A stretch of 64,000 nt of DNA from CAWJKP01 sp963843465 (GTDB taxonomy: Bacteria > Planctomycetota > Planctomycetia > Pirellulales > Thermoguttaceae): the NCBI GenBank assembly GCA_963843465.1, contig CAWJKP010000004.1, positions 434,001 through 498,000 of the forward strand. The letters run 5' to 3'. Position numbers and translations under genes: made by a program. The notes below the pieces were generated by a model. It had not been told where the DNA came from and did not search any database. It was given only the letters and a program-made list of their open reading frames with translations. Below, piece after piece: positions 28,779 through 36,938 of the stretch; position 1 is the first letter of the stretch; each line of letters opens with the position of its first letter.

Positions 28779-29759
28779 TCATTCTCCTCCCGTCCACTGC
28801 ATGACCACCTTGACGACGTCCCTTGAGCTGCGGGTCATTTCCAACGCCTCAGCAAACGCTGCGGCGGGCAACCGGCGGGACACCAGCCGCGCCAGCGGCA
28901 CGGCGCCCGTCACGGCCAATCGCACCGCCTCGGGCCAGGCTCCCGCGCTGGCGTTGGAGCCGATCAACTCCAACTCGCGGTGGAGGAGTTGGTTCCAGGG
29001 AAAGCCGGCGCGGCTGGCGCCATAGTCGCCGAGCACCAGGATCTTGCCGCCGTGCGGGGCAACCTCCATCGCCGCTTGCATCGCCGCCGGCGACCCGCTG
29101 GCCTCGACGACCGCCGGGAAGGGCGCTCCCGGCAGGGCCATGACGGCCTTCGACAAATCGGGGCCAGCCTCGTGGTAGTTCAGCACGGTGCATGCGGCCA
29201 CGTCCCGTGCCAGGGAGAGCCGTGCAGCCCGTCCCCCAAGAAAGGCGACCTGTTGGACCTTCATGGCCTTCAGGACGAAGAGCATTAACAGGCCGATCGT
29301 TCCATCGCCCAGGATCAAGGCCGAGCGGCAATCTTCCAGACGCAGGCGCCGGGACGCGTGTACGCAGACTGCCAGCGGCTCGATCAGTGCCGCGACGGCC
29401 GGCGGAAAGTCGACCGGCAGCGGGTACACGTTGTTCGCCTCGGTGAGGAAATACTGCCCATACCCGCCGGGATGCTCGAAGCCCACCTCTTTGCCATCCG
29501 ACAGCACGTTCTCCGCCACACAGGGCTTACCCAGCAAAGCGCGGTCCGCGCCGGGCCCCACGCAGTCCACCATGCCCGACCACTCGTGCCCGGGGATTGC
29601 CGGAAACCCCGTGCGCTGCCAGCCGGCGATCATGGCCAGGTCGGTGACACAGACGCCGCAAGCGGCCGTGCGGATGCGGACCTGGCCCGGGCCCGGCTCG
29701 GGCATGGGCCAGTCCTGCCACTCGACGCGTCCGGCGGCCGTGTTCACAATCGCCTTCAT
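28779..29759 (-). CDS. Zinc-type alcohol/polyol dehydrogenase (MDR superfamily)
   Basis: 326-residue medium-chain dehydrogenase. The catalytic zinc region is present (CGVCVTDLAMIAGW, PGHEWSGMV with the GHE motif). The structural-zinc cysteine cluster of classical alcohol dehydrogenases is missing. A Rossmann half follows (SALILGDGTIGLLMLF, G-x-G-x-x-G). The substrate is unknown, and sorbitol/threonine-dehydrogenase-like sugar alcohols are typical for this branch. Its ATG (29759) overlaps the stop of the next upstream dehydrogenase by ATGA, so the two are co-translated. It converges with the RhaT-like gene. Confidence 0.85.
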   Translation of the reverse strand: MKAIVNTAAGRVEWQDWPMPEPGPGQVRIRTAACGVCVTDLAMIAGWQRTGFPAIPGHEWSGMVDCVGPGADRALLGKPCVAENVLSDGKEVGFEHPGGYGQYFLTEANNVYPLPVDFPPAVAALIEPLAVCVHASRRLRLEDCRSALILGDGTIGLLMLFVLKAMKVQQVAFLGGRAARLSLARDVAACTVLNYHEAGPDLSKAVMALPGAPFPAVVEASGSPAAMQAAMEVAPHGGKILVLGDYGASRAGFPWNQLLHRELELIGSNASAGAWPEAVRLAVTGAVPLARLVSRRLPAAAFAEALEMTRSSRDVVKVVMQWTGGE

Positions 29760-30787
29760 GGCCGGACGATCACCTTATTGCGTTGCAGTTGCCCCATGAC
29801 CTCGACCGCCTGGTGAATGTCCGCAAGCGAAAAGCGGTGCGAGACGATCTTCTCGGCATCGACCAAGCCCCGTTCCATGAGCCGGATGGCCTGCTGCATG
29901 GCCAGCGGTGTGGTGCCGAAACTCGCATCCATGCGCCCTTCGAGGAAGTGCGCCAGCCCGCCGTCCAGCTCGAAGCGCTCGTGCGTGGTAATGCCGAAGA
30001 CGTTCCACCGGGTTCCCCGCCGCCGCAGATCGACCATCAACCGGACCGCCGCAATGGGACCGGCCGCCTCGACCACGAGGTCCGGGCCGTCGGGCAGGAT
30101 CTCGCGGACCCGCTTCCTGGCGTCCTCGCCGAAAGGATCGACGACGTGAGTGGCCCCCAGTTGGAGCGCATGATCGCGGGCGTATTGACTGCCATCGATG
30201 GCGATGAGCGTTCCCGCGCCGGCGGCCTTAGCCACCATCAAACAGAGCAATCCTATGCCGCCTACTCCGATGATGACCACGTCGTCTCCCAAGCCCATCT
30301 GGCTATATTGAATGACGCCTTTCCACGCGCCGGACAACGGCTCGGTGAGCGCTGCCGCATCAAAGGAGATCGTCTTGGGTTTATGGAAAAGGCAACTTTC
30401 GGCGGTCCTCATGTACTGGGCAAATGCGCCCGGCCGCACGTCGTCCGGCCCGTCGCCGCCGGTCGTGAAGGCGTGCTCGCAGTAATGGGTATTGCCCGCC
30501 TTGCAGTGGCGGCAGGCGCCGCAGAACCCGGAAGGCTGGCAGATGACTTCGTCGCCTTCTTGGAAGTGCCCGCACCCCGGCCCCACCGCCGCCACAATCC
30601 CGGCCGGCTCATGGCCGGGAACGAAGGGGAACTTCACGTTCCGGCGGCCGCCCGTGATCGCCTTGTAATCCGTGGCGCAGAAGCCGCAACTGACGATCCG
30701 CACCACGACTTCTCCGGCGCCCGGCTGCGGCGTCGGCACATCCTCCAACACGAGCTGATTGAAATCCTTGAGCGTTGCCGCGAGCAT
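29756..30787 (-). CDS. Zinc-dependent alcohol/polyol dehydrogenase (MDR superfamily)
   Basis: 343 residues. Full zinc-dependent MDR: catalytic CGFCATDYKAITG, PGHEPAG, and an intact structural-zinc cluster CGACRHCKAGNTHYC. Its Rossmann segment is VVIIGVGGIGLLCLMVAKAAG. This fits sorbitol/threonine/sugar-alcohol dehydrogenases, and the substrate is not resolvable. The start at 30787 is supported by GAGGAAG upstream and by alignment with family N-termini. It overlaps the second MDR gene by four bases. Together they extend the sugar-catabolism block. Confidence 0.9.
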   Translation of the reverse strand: MLAATLKDFNQLVLEDVPTPQPGAGEVVVRIVSCGFCATDYKAITGGRRNVKFPFVPGHEPAGIVAAVGPGCGHFQEGDEVICQPSGFCGACRHCKAGNTHYCEHAFTTGGDGPDDVRPGAFAQYMRTAESCLFHKPKTISFDAAALTEPLSGAWKGVIQYSQMGLGDDVVIIGVGGIGLLCLMVAKAAGAGTLIAIDGSQYARDHALQLGATHVVDPFGEDARKRVREILPDGPDLVVEAAGPIAAVRLMVDLRRRGTRWNVFGITTHERFELDGGLAHFLEGRMDASFGTTPLAMQQAIRLMERGLVDAEKIVSHRFSLADIHQAVEVMGQLQRNKVIVRP

Positions 30788-30895
30788 GGGCTTCCTCTTG
30801 ACGGGGATCACAAGGCTCTGATTGTCGTTGCTGGATATCGGGGTTGTCAACTGCGGCGATCGTAGCATGGCCCGCGGCCAAAGGTTATACTGCAC

Positions 30896-31136
30896 GCGGT
30901 CGGAAATGCGCCGTTCGTAGTCCCGCCTTGAGGCGGTCTTGCCGCGGATTTCCGGCTAAAGCCGGTACTACGAACGCGGTCGGAAATGCGCCGTTCGTAG
31001 TCCCGCCTTGAGGCGGTCTTGCCGCGGATTTCCGGCTAAAGCCGGTACTACGAACGCGGTCGGAGATGCGCCGTTCGTAGTCCCGCCTTGAGGCGGTCTT
31101 GCCGCGGATTTCCGGCTAAAGCCGGTACTACGAACG
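30896..31136. repeat. Three tandem 80-base units containing a family C palindrome
   Basis: A unit of exactly 80 bases is repeated three times with one visible difference (GGAAATGCG versus GGAGATGCG in the last). Each unit holds GTTCGTAGTCCCGCCTTGAG ... GGCTAAAGCCGGTACTACGAAC, an imperfect palindrome starting at 30913, 30993 and 31073. It is related in its TTTAGCCGG/CCGGCTAAA core to the element at 18507. It lies in the divergent promoter region between an MDR dehydrogenase and a GH123-like gene. Confidence 0.95.
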
Positions 31137-31173
31137 GGGTAAAGCAGTGGCTCGATGGCGATGGAGGTAGATC

Positions 31174-32832
31174 ATGCCGTACCGGCTGAGATTCACGGCC
31201 TTCTGGATCGGCGTCTTTGCATCGCTGGCCGCCCTGGCAGGCGAGCAGCGGGGGATGGCAGCAACACCGGTAGTGCTGAGCAGCGCCGACACGATGGAGA
31301 AGGTGTTCCGGGACGAGCCTTGGAATCGGCCGCCGGCCGCCCGATTGACTGTCGAGGCCGCCAGGAACGAGGTCCAGGGCGTCCAGCTTGTCGTGGTTGC
31401 AGAGAAGCGGGACATCCGTTCGGCCACGCTGGAGGTCAGCGATCTTGCCGGGGAAGCGGGCAGCTCGATCCCCAAATCGAGCGTGGCTTGGAACATCGTG
31501 GGCTACGTCGAGACCGAGCAGCCGGCCTACCCGGTCCGCAAGGTTGGCTGGTGGCCCGATCCCCTCTTGCCGGCGGGCAGGTTCGACGTGGCCGCAGGTC
31601 AGGTCCAGCCGCTTTGGATCAACGTCCGTGTTCCGGCGGACGCCCGTCCGGGGCTGTATCGCGGCAGCGTTACGCTCCGGCTGGCCGAGGGCCAGGCGCA
31701 GTTCGTGCCGCTGGAGGTCCGGGTGTGGAACTTCACCGTGCCCCAGCAGCAGCACCTGGAGACGTGTTTCCTGCTGCGGCCGGAGGAGTTGCAGAAGTTC
31801 TACAAGCTGCCCGCCGTGCCCATCGAGATGTACGAGCAGTGGATTGACTTCTGCGTGGACCACCGGATCAGCCTGATGCTCTGCGAGTGGCCGAACTTCA
31901 AGACCGATATGGAGCGGCTCGTAACCCGGCAACTGGACCGCGGCGGCTCGGCCTTCTGCCTGGCCAACGCCTGGTCTGAGCAGGGTCCGCCCGAGGCCCG
32001 CCGCAAACACAATGCCGAGCTGGTCGCCCAGATCAAGGAGCTCTACGATCGGGCGAAGAAACGGGGCTGGACCGACCGGGCGTACATCTACTGCCAGGAC
32101 GAGATCGGGAAAGAGCAATACGCCTTCGCCCAGGAGCTCTATGGGGAACTGAAAAAGTCGATGCCGGACCTGCGACTGATGCAGACCTTCTACAAAGACG
32201 ACCCCGTATCGGCCCTGGGCAACGTGCTGAACATCTGGGCCCCGAACACCGGCCGCTACCGGCAGGCCGAGTTCCAGGCCCGGCAGGCCAAAGGGGACAC
32301 GGCCTGGTGGTACGTGTGCTGCGGGCCGGGTAAACCCTTTGCGAATCTGATGATCGAATGGCCGGCGATCGACCACCGCGTGCTCTTGTGGCAGAACCAG
32401 AAATACGGTGTCACGGGCTTCCTCTATTGGGGCGTGAACACCTGGCGGGACAACCTGGCCGGCCAGCAGCGGTGGCCGGAAGTGAAATGGAACCCGGCGA
32501 CATGGCGAAACGACGCGGGTAAGGCCCACAACGGCGACGGCCAGTTGCTCTATCCGGGCCCCAACCGCCAGCCGCTTTCTTCGATCCGACTGGAGAACTT
32601 CCGCGATGGGTGCGAGGACTACGAGTATTTCTGGCTGCTGCGGGACACTCTGGCCCGGCTGAAGAAGGCCGACGCGGCCAAGCACCAGGCTCTGATCGCT
32701 GAGGCGGAGAAGGCCCTGGCGGTGGATGATGCCGTGGTCAAGGACTTGACGCACTTCACCCAGGACCCCCAACTGCTACGGCAGGCGAGGGCCAGGGTTG
32801 CCGGGCTGATCCAACGGGCCATGTCCCCGTGA
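31174..32832 (+). CDS. Secreted DUF4091/GH123-like protein
   Basis: 552 residues with a signal peptide (residues 1 to about 30). Beta-sandwich region: ARNEVQGVQLVVVAEKRDIRSA and VPADARPGLYRGSVTL. Barrel region: YIYCQDEIGKEQYAFAQELYGEL with a D-E pair in the position of GH123 catalytic acids, VLLWQNQKYGVTGFLYWGVNTW, then the DUF4091 signature GDGQLLYPG ... SIRLENFRDGCEDYEYFWLL. This is a cleaner family match than the protein at 3.6-6.0 kb. An N-acetylhexosaminidase activity is inferred. GGAGGT lies eight or nine bases before the ATG. The promoter region contains the three-unit tandem repeat. Confidence 0.85.
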   Translation: MPYRLRFTAFWIGVFASLAALAGEQRGMAATPVVLSSADTMEKVFRDEPWNRPPAARLTVEAARNEVQGVQLVVVAEKRDIRSATLEVSDLAGEAGSSIPKSSVAWNIVGYVETEQPAYPVRKVGWWPDPLLPAGRFDVAAGQVQPLWINVRVPADARPGLYRGSVTLRLAEGQAQFVPLEVRVWNFTVPQQQHLETCFLLRPEELQKFYKLPAVPIEMYEQWIDFCVDHRISLMLCEWPNFKTDMERLVTRQLDRGGSAFCLANAWSEQGPPEARRKHNAELVAQIKELYDRAKKRGWTDRAYIYCQDEIGKEQYAFAQELYGELKKSMPDLRLMQTFYKDDPVSALGNVLNIWAPNTGRYRQAEFQARQAKGDTAWWYVCCGPGKPFANLMIEWPAIDHRVLLWQNQKYGVTGFLYWGVNTWRDNLAGQQRWPEVKWNPATWRNDAGKAHNGDGQLLYPGPNRQPLSSIRLENFRDGCEDYEYFWLLRDTLARLKKADAAKHQALIAEAEKALAVDDAVVKDLTHFTQDPQLLRQARARVAGLIQRAMSP

Positions 32833-33060
32833 AGCCCGGCCGTGCCCGGCCGCAATCGGCGATAGAGCAGCCTGCCCAATTGCCATGACCGGCAACGGGC
32901 GGCCGTTAAATATCACGGTCTCTGCCGCTATATATCGCGGATCCCCGTAGGTGATTCGGCGACAACGGTTCTGGTTAGCCAGCGACGATTCTCGCTCAGC
33001 CGGCATCACTGCCCAGAGACATTGTTCACTATTTACGTGCTCTTTGCGTTGCCGTTGATG

Positions 33061-33186
33061 GTAACGGTCCACGGGCCGCCAAAGTCGCCTTTCGCTCCGC
33101 GAAAGTGGCGCCACTTTCGCGGAGCGAAAGGCGACTTTCGGGGCCAAAGCCGCTGGAGGCCGAGCGCGGCCCGTGAACGCTTAGCC
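33061..33186. repeat. Perfect 58-base palindrome (family G) with outer arms
   Basis: Bases 33081-33138 read the same on both strands without mismatch, centred on GGCGCC at 33107-33112 (left arm AAAGTCGCCTTTCGCTCCGC). Outer inverted arms are GTAACGGTCCACGGGCC (33061) and GCGGCCCGTGAACGCTTAGC (to about 33185). The outer arm motif also brackets other palindromes near 45.2, 46.5 and 59.7 kb. It lies in the 547-base gap 32833-33379, where I see no gene. Confidence 0.95.
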
Positions 33187-33379
33187 GAATTCTCCGTCGT
33201 AAGGCAAGCCCAATGGTCATCGGAGAAGTCGTCAAATGCTCGCGTGGCAGGTAGGCGGTCCACTGGCGGGCCTCTTTAGCGCCCAGCAGGCAACTGGCAT
33301 GGTAGGTGCTTACCACGTTGGACTTCCGACAAGTCAGGTCCGGCAGCACACTGGCCCCGATCGCCAATAGGCCCTGTTT

Positions 33380-34795
33380 ATGACAGACAACAACCGAACC
33401 GGTTTGCGTTTCTTACGGCCTCTCCGCCTGAGGAGCGGCCGAGCGGCTGCCTCCTCAGCCAACGACCGTATCCACGGTAATCCGTCGAGGCCCTCCTCGT
33501 CAGCCGACACCCAAGGCCGCGATTTCGGCTGGCGACTCCACGGCAGATCGGTGGGAGTGCTCGCGGAGCGGTCTTTCAAGCTCGTTCCGTCCGAGAGTGC
33601 GACGGAAAGGGTCTTGGATCCGTACTGGGGGAATCTGAGCGTGCTTCAGGCGTGTCTCCAGTGCGGCACCTGTACGGCGAATTGCAGCCTCGTTGGGGAA
33701 CATAGCCAGTTCCCCCGCCGACAAATGAACCTCTTCCAGTTGGGGCAGCACGAGCGGCTACTGGACGATCCCACGGCCTGGCACTGCTACAACTGCGGCG
33801 ACTGTTCCACGCGGTGTCCCTCCGGGGCGAAGCCGGGAAGGCTGATGGGGGCCATCCGGCAAATGGCGGTCGAGCACTTTGCCTTTCCGGGATTCGTGGC
33901 TCGGTGTGTCAATCGACCGCAGCGATGGTGGCTGATGTTTGCCGTGGCGGCGATGTCCGTGCTCGGCGTCATCGCGCTGGCGGGGGCGTTCCGGCCTGCC
34001 GCCAACCAGGTTCATTATGCCAGCATGTTGCCGCATCTTCCCTTGAACATTTTCTTCTCCACCCTCGCCGGACTGGCGCTGACGGGTCTGGCGATGGGGG
34101 CCTCGCGGGCTTGGGGGGCCTACCAAGGCCAATCGTTGTGGCAAGCGAGCCCCGGGAGGTTTCTGCGAGCCCTGGGTACGGTCAGCGTCGACGTGCTGGC
34201 CCACCGCCGGTTCGCCGATTGTGCCGAAGATCGCCCGCGCAGCTATGCCCACCTGGGCATGTTCTACGGATTTCTGGGGCTGGCCGGGCTGGCGGGAGTG
34301 GCGGCCCTGCTGATCGCCACCGGCGGCCGGTATCCTTTCCCGGCGCTTCACCCGCTGAAGATCCTGGGCAACGCCGCGGCCGCTTTGATGATCCTGGGGA
34401 CCGCGTACTTCGTTTACCAGCGTTGGGTCGCCACGGTGCGCGGCGAGCCGAGCACTTACTTCGATTGGCTGCTGCTGGCGAGCCTGCTGCTGGTGGGGAT
34501 CAGCGGCGTGTTGTGCGAGACGTTTCGCTACTTGAACGTTCCGCTGCTGGCCTACCCGGTCTACTTCCTGCACCTGGTCCTGGTCTTCGTCCTTTTCCTT
34601 TCCTCGCCTTACTCCAAGCTCGCCCACGTCTGCTACCGCACCTTGGCCTTGACGAGCCGGCAGTACGGTGTGCTGCTTGCGGCCGAAGCCGCCGGGCGCA
34701 TGGAGGGTCGCCTTGCCCGAGCAGGCCGCGCCTTGCCGGCCAGGGGCAATATGGCAGCCACCAGCATGGTCTGCTCCACCGCGACGGGAGAATGA
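33380..34795 (+). CDS. QmoC-like subunit: HdrC-type FeS domain fused to HdrE-type membrane domain
   Basis: 471 residues. Two ferredoxin motifs, CLQCGTCTANCSL and CYNCGDCSTRCPSG, bind [4Fe-4S] clusters. A membrane domain with about five to six spans follows (LMFAVAAMSVLGVIALAG, IFFSTLAGLALTGLAM, YAHLGMFYGFLGLAGLAGVA, DWLLLASLLLVGISGVL, YFLHLVLVFVLFLSSPYSKLAH), with histidines typical of cytochrome-b-like QmoC/HdrE. Likely role: electron exchange between quinone and the soluble Hdr subunits. The first roughly 55 residues are unusual, and the GTG codons at 33551 or 33557 are alternative starts. The stop overlaps the next gene by ATGA. First gene of the Hdr/Mo operon. Confidence 0.85.
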   Translation: MTDNNRTGLRFLRPLRLRSGRAAASSANDRIHGNPSRPSSSADTQGRDFGWRLHGRSVGVLAERSFKLVPSESATERVLDPYWGNLSVLQACLQCGTCTANCSLVGEHSQFPRRQMNLFQLGQHERLLDDPTAWHCYNCGDCSTRCPSGAKPGRLMGAIRQMAVEHFAFPGFVARCVNRPQRWWLMFAVAAMSVLGVIALAGAFRPAANQVHYASMLPHLPLNIFFSTLAGLALTGLAMGASRAWGAYQGQSLWQASPGRFLRALGTVSVDVLAHRRFADCAEDRPRSYAHLGMFYGFLGLAGLAGVAALLIATGGRYPFPALHPLKILGNAAAALMILGTAYFVYQRWVATVRGEPSTYFDWLLLASLLLVGISGVLCETFRYLNVPLLAYPVYFLHLVLVFVLFLSSPYSKLAHVCYRTLALTSRQYGVLLAAEAAGRMEGRLARAGRALPARGNMAATSMVCSTATGE

Positions 34796-35727
34796 GTGAG
34801 ATGGCGGTACGCGAAGAGTATCTCGTGCAAGGGCACGAAGAGCTGAAGCACGTTTCGGATGCCGAGCTTTGCTTCACCTACGATACCTTGCGGGACCAGT
34901 GCCAGACGACCGAAGCAGGGACGTACTACCCTAACGTGCAGCGGTTGTGCGGCACCGCTTTCGAGCGCGAGAAGGACCGGCGCGAGGTGGACCGGCTGCT
35001 CCACCAGGTTCCACGGCCCCAGATGCAGGATTGGTACGACGAGGCCCGGCGCCAGTCTTGCGGGTGGTGGCTCGACAATCACATCGTGGCCAGGCACGCC
35101 TTGAAGAGCTGTCTTTACTGCGGCGTCTGCACCGCGCAGTGCCCGGCGGCACAGTACTACGAGGACTACAACCCCCGGACGATCGTCGACGTGGCCTTGT
35201 CGCGCGACGAGGAGCGCTTGGTCGAGCTGCTGCAATCGGACGTTTTGTGGTACTGCGGGCAATGCGGTTCCTGCAAACCCAAGTGTCCGCGGGAGAACAA
35301 CGTCATGGGGTTGATCTCTTCGCTGCGGTTTCTCAGCCAGCTCAAGGGCTACCACCTGGCCAGCGTGCGGGGCCGGCAGCAGTACGCCGGGCGGCACCTG
35401 TGGGGCGGCAATTTCTGGAACCGTGCCATGAGCCTCTATTTCCGCAACGCCACCGCGGCCGGCCACCCCGACTTCGGACCGCGCTACGCCCGCTATTGGG
35501 CCGAGGTGGAGCCGCAGATGCGCCGGCTGGGCGCCACGCCCGACGCACGCGGCGATTTTGGCGGCAAGAAAGTCAATCCCGAGACCTTGGCCGAGCTCCG
35601 CCGCTGCGTGCAATGGGGCGGAACGCTCGTTCTCTGGCAGCAGATCGAGGAGCACGCGATGGCGCACGCGGCCAGCACAGGCATGACCGTCAACGAGTAC
35701 TACGACAAGGTTCGCACGGAAGGATGA
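34792..35727 (+). CDS. HdrC-like iron-sulfur protein
   Basis: 311 residues, soluble. Two [4Fe-4S] motifs, CLYCGVCTAQCPAAQ and CGQCGSCKPKCPREN, match the heterodisulfide-reductase C subunit pattern. The N-terminal roughly 100 residues and the C-terminal roughly 120 (LRRCVQWGGTLVLWQQIEEHAM) are extra and of unknown function. The length is larger than stand-alone HdrC (about 190). The start at 34792 overlaps the QmoC-like stop (ATGA), and the HdrB gene starts four bases after this stop. It would carry electrons between HdrA and HdrB or the membrane subunit. Confidence 0.85.
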   Translation: MSEMAVREEYLVQGHEELKHVSDAELCFTYDTLRDQCQTTEAGTYYPNVQRLCGTAFEREKDRREVDRLLHQVPRPQMQDWYDEARRQSCGWWLDNHIVARHALKSCLYCGVCTAQCPAAQYYEDYNPRTIVDVALSRDEERLVELLQSDVLWYCGQCGSCKPKCPRENNVMGLISSLRFLSQLKGYHLASVRGRQQYAGRHLWGGNFWNRAMSLYFRNATAAGHPDFGPRYARYWAEVEPQMRRLGATPDARGDFGGKKVNPETLAELRRCVQWGGTLVLWQQIEEHAMAHAASTGMTVNEYYDKVRTEG

Positions 35728-35731
35728 ACCG

Positions 35732-36775
35732 GTGGAAAGAGTCCCCATCGCCGCGGTTCCCGAGACGGCCAAACCGCTCAGGACCGTCAAGGAAATCCCG
35801 GCCGATGATTTCTATCTGACGACGAGCTGCATCTTGGGGGTCATCAATCCGGCCACCGAGGTGCTGATCACGCGGATTTACGATCTCCTGGGGTTGCACT
35901 GGGGTCTCGCCTCGGCCCGGCCCGCCTCTCAATGCACCTGTTGCTCGGGCATCGCCACTCACGGCGACGTGATGGCCTTCGAAAGCACCCTTTTGGTAGT
36001 CGCCCGGCTCTGGTCGCTGGCTGCGGAATTGGGCTTCGAGAACATCTCCACCGCCTGCGTCACCTCGTTCGCCATTCACTCGGAATGCCTGGAGACGTAT
36101 CACCAGGAGCCGGGGCTGGAGGAAAAGGTGGACCGCTGGCTGTTCGAGGCCTGCGGGCGAAGACTGCAAATCCCCAAGCACGTGGTTCACGCCAGCAACG
36201 TCATTTACCGCTATCGCGACACGCTGGTCGAATCGTTCCTCAAGCACCGGCTTGTGGATCATCGCACCGGTCGGCCGCTGCGGGTCGTGGACCACGTCGG
36301 CTGCCACTACAACAAGGTGTTTCCCGAGCGAGCCGTAGGCGGCGCGGACTACTGCGACGTGCTGACGGGGTTGATCCGCTCCTGGGGCGGCCAGACCGTG
36401 GACTATCCCGAGCGCCGCCACTGCTGCGGCATGGGCTTCCGGCAGTGCATGATCCGGCCCAATCGCGGCTACACCATGGCCTGCGTGCTGAAGAAGCTCG
36501 CCAGCATGGAACCGTATCAGCCGGACCTGATCCTCACGAACTGCCCGGGCTGCAACCTGTTTCTCGACAAGGAACAGTGGGCAATCAAGGAATTGACCGG
36601 CAAGGAGTACGGAATCCCGACGCTCTCCTACACCGAGCTGGCAGGGCTGCTCCTGGGCTGGGACCCGTACGACATGGTCGGCATCCAAGGGCATACGGTG
36701 CCCGTGGAACCGTTGTTGGACAAGATGGGCATCCCCTATGACGGCGATAGGGCCTGGCTGACGGAGCCAAAGTAG
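35732..36775 (+). CDS. HdrB-like protein with two CCG domains
   Basis: 347 residues. The two Cys-rich CCG domains that hold the non-cubane clusters of HdrB are visible: CTCCSG in the N-terminal half with upstream cysteines (TTSCILGVINP), and GCHYNK ... CCGMGFRQCM ... NCPGCNLFLD in the C-terminal half. In methanogens HdrB reduces the CoM-CoB heterodisulfide. In bacteria HdrB homologues act on other disulfides or pass electrons, and the substrate here is unknown. The start is GTG at 35732 with GGAAGGATG upstream. A family A palindrome begins exactly at the stop codon. Confidence 0.88.
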   Translation: MERVPIAAVPETAKPLRTVKEIPADDFYLTTSCILGVINPATEVLITRIYDLLGLHWGLASARPASQCTCCSGIATHGDVMAFESTLLVVARLWSLAAELGFENISTACVTSFAIHSECLETYHQEPGLEEKVDRWLFEACGRRLQIPKHVVHASNVIYRYRDTLVESFLKHRLVDHRTGRPLRVVDHVGCHYNKVFPERAVGGADYCDVLTGLIRSWGGQTVDYPERRHCCGMGFRQCMIRPNRGYTMACVLKKLASMEPYQPDLILTNCPGCNLFLDKEQWAIKELTGKEYGIPTLSYTELAGLLLGWDPYDMVGIQGHTVPVEPLLDKMGIPYDGDRAWLTEPK

Positions 36776-36914
36776 TAGGCACACGCCGTGTGCCGTCGTC
36801 TGTCTTCGCCTCCATGCGCGGACGGCACACGGCGTGTGCCTGCTACTTTGGCGGACGGCACACGGCGTGTGCCTGCTACTTTGGCGGACGGCACACGGCG
36901 TGTGCCTGCTACTT
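36774..36914. repeat. Family A palindrome with the right arm present three times
   Basis: Left arm TAGGCACACGCCGTGTGCC starts in the hdrB stop codon. The right arm GGACGGCACACGGCGTGTGCC plus TGCTACTTTGGC occurs three times in tandem with a period of about 38 bases. It separates hdrB from hdrA within the operon and ends about 25 bases before the hdrA start. Confidence 0.92.
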
Positions 36915-36938
36915 TGAGGAAAAGGTGAGGGCATCGTA

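Noticed and set aside
30896..31136. Possible CRISPR array
   Set aside because: Units are whole 80-base tandem copies with no variable spacers and no cas genes nearby.
33029..33367. 112-codon minus-strand frame in the gap before the QmoC-like gene
   Set aside because: It reads through the perfect palindrome and its end composition is random; a transposase remnant was considered but no motif supports it.
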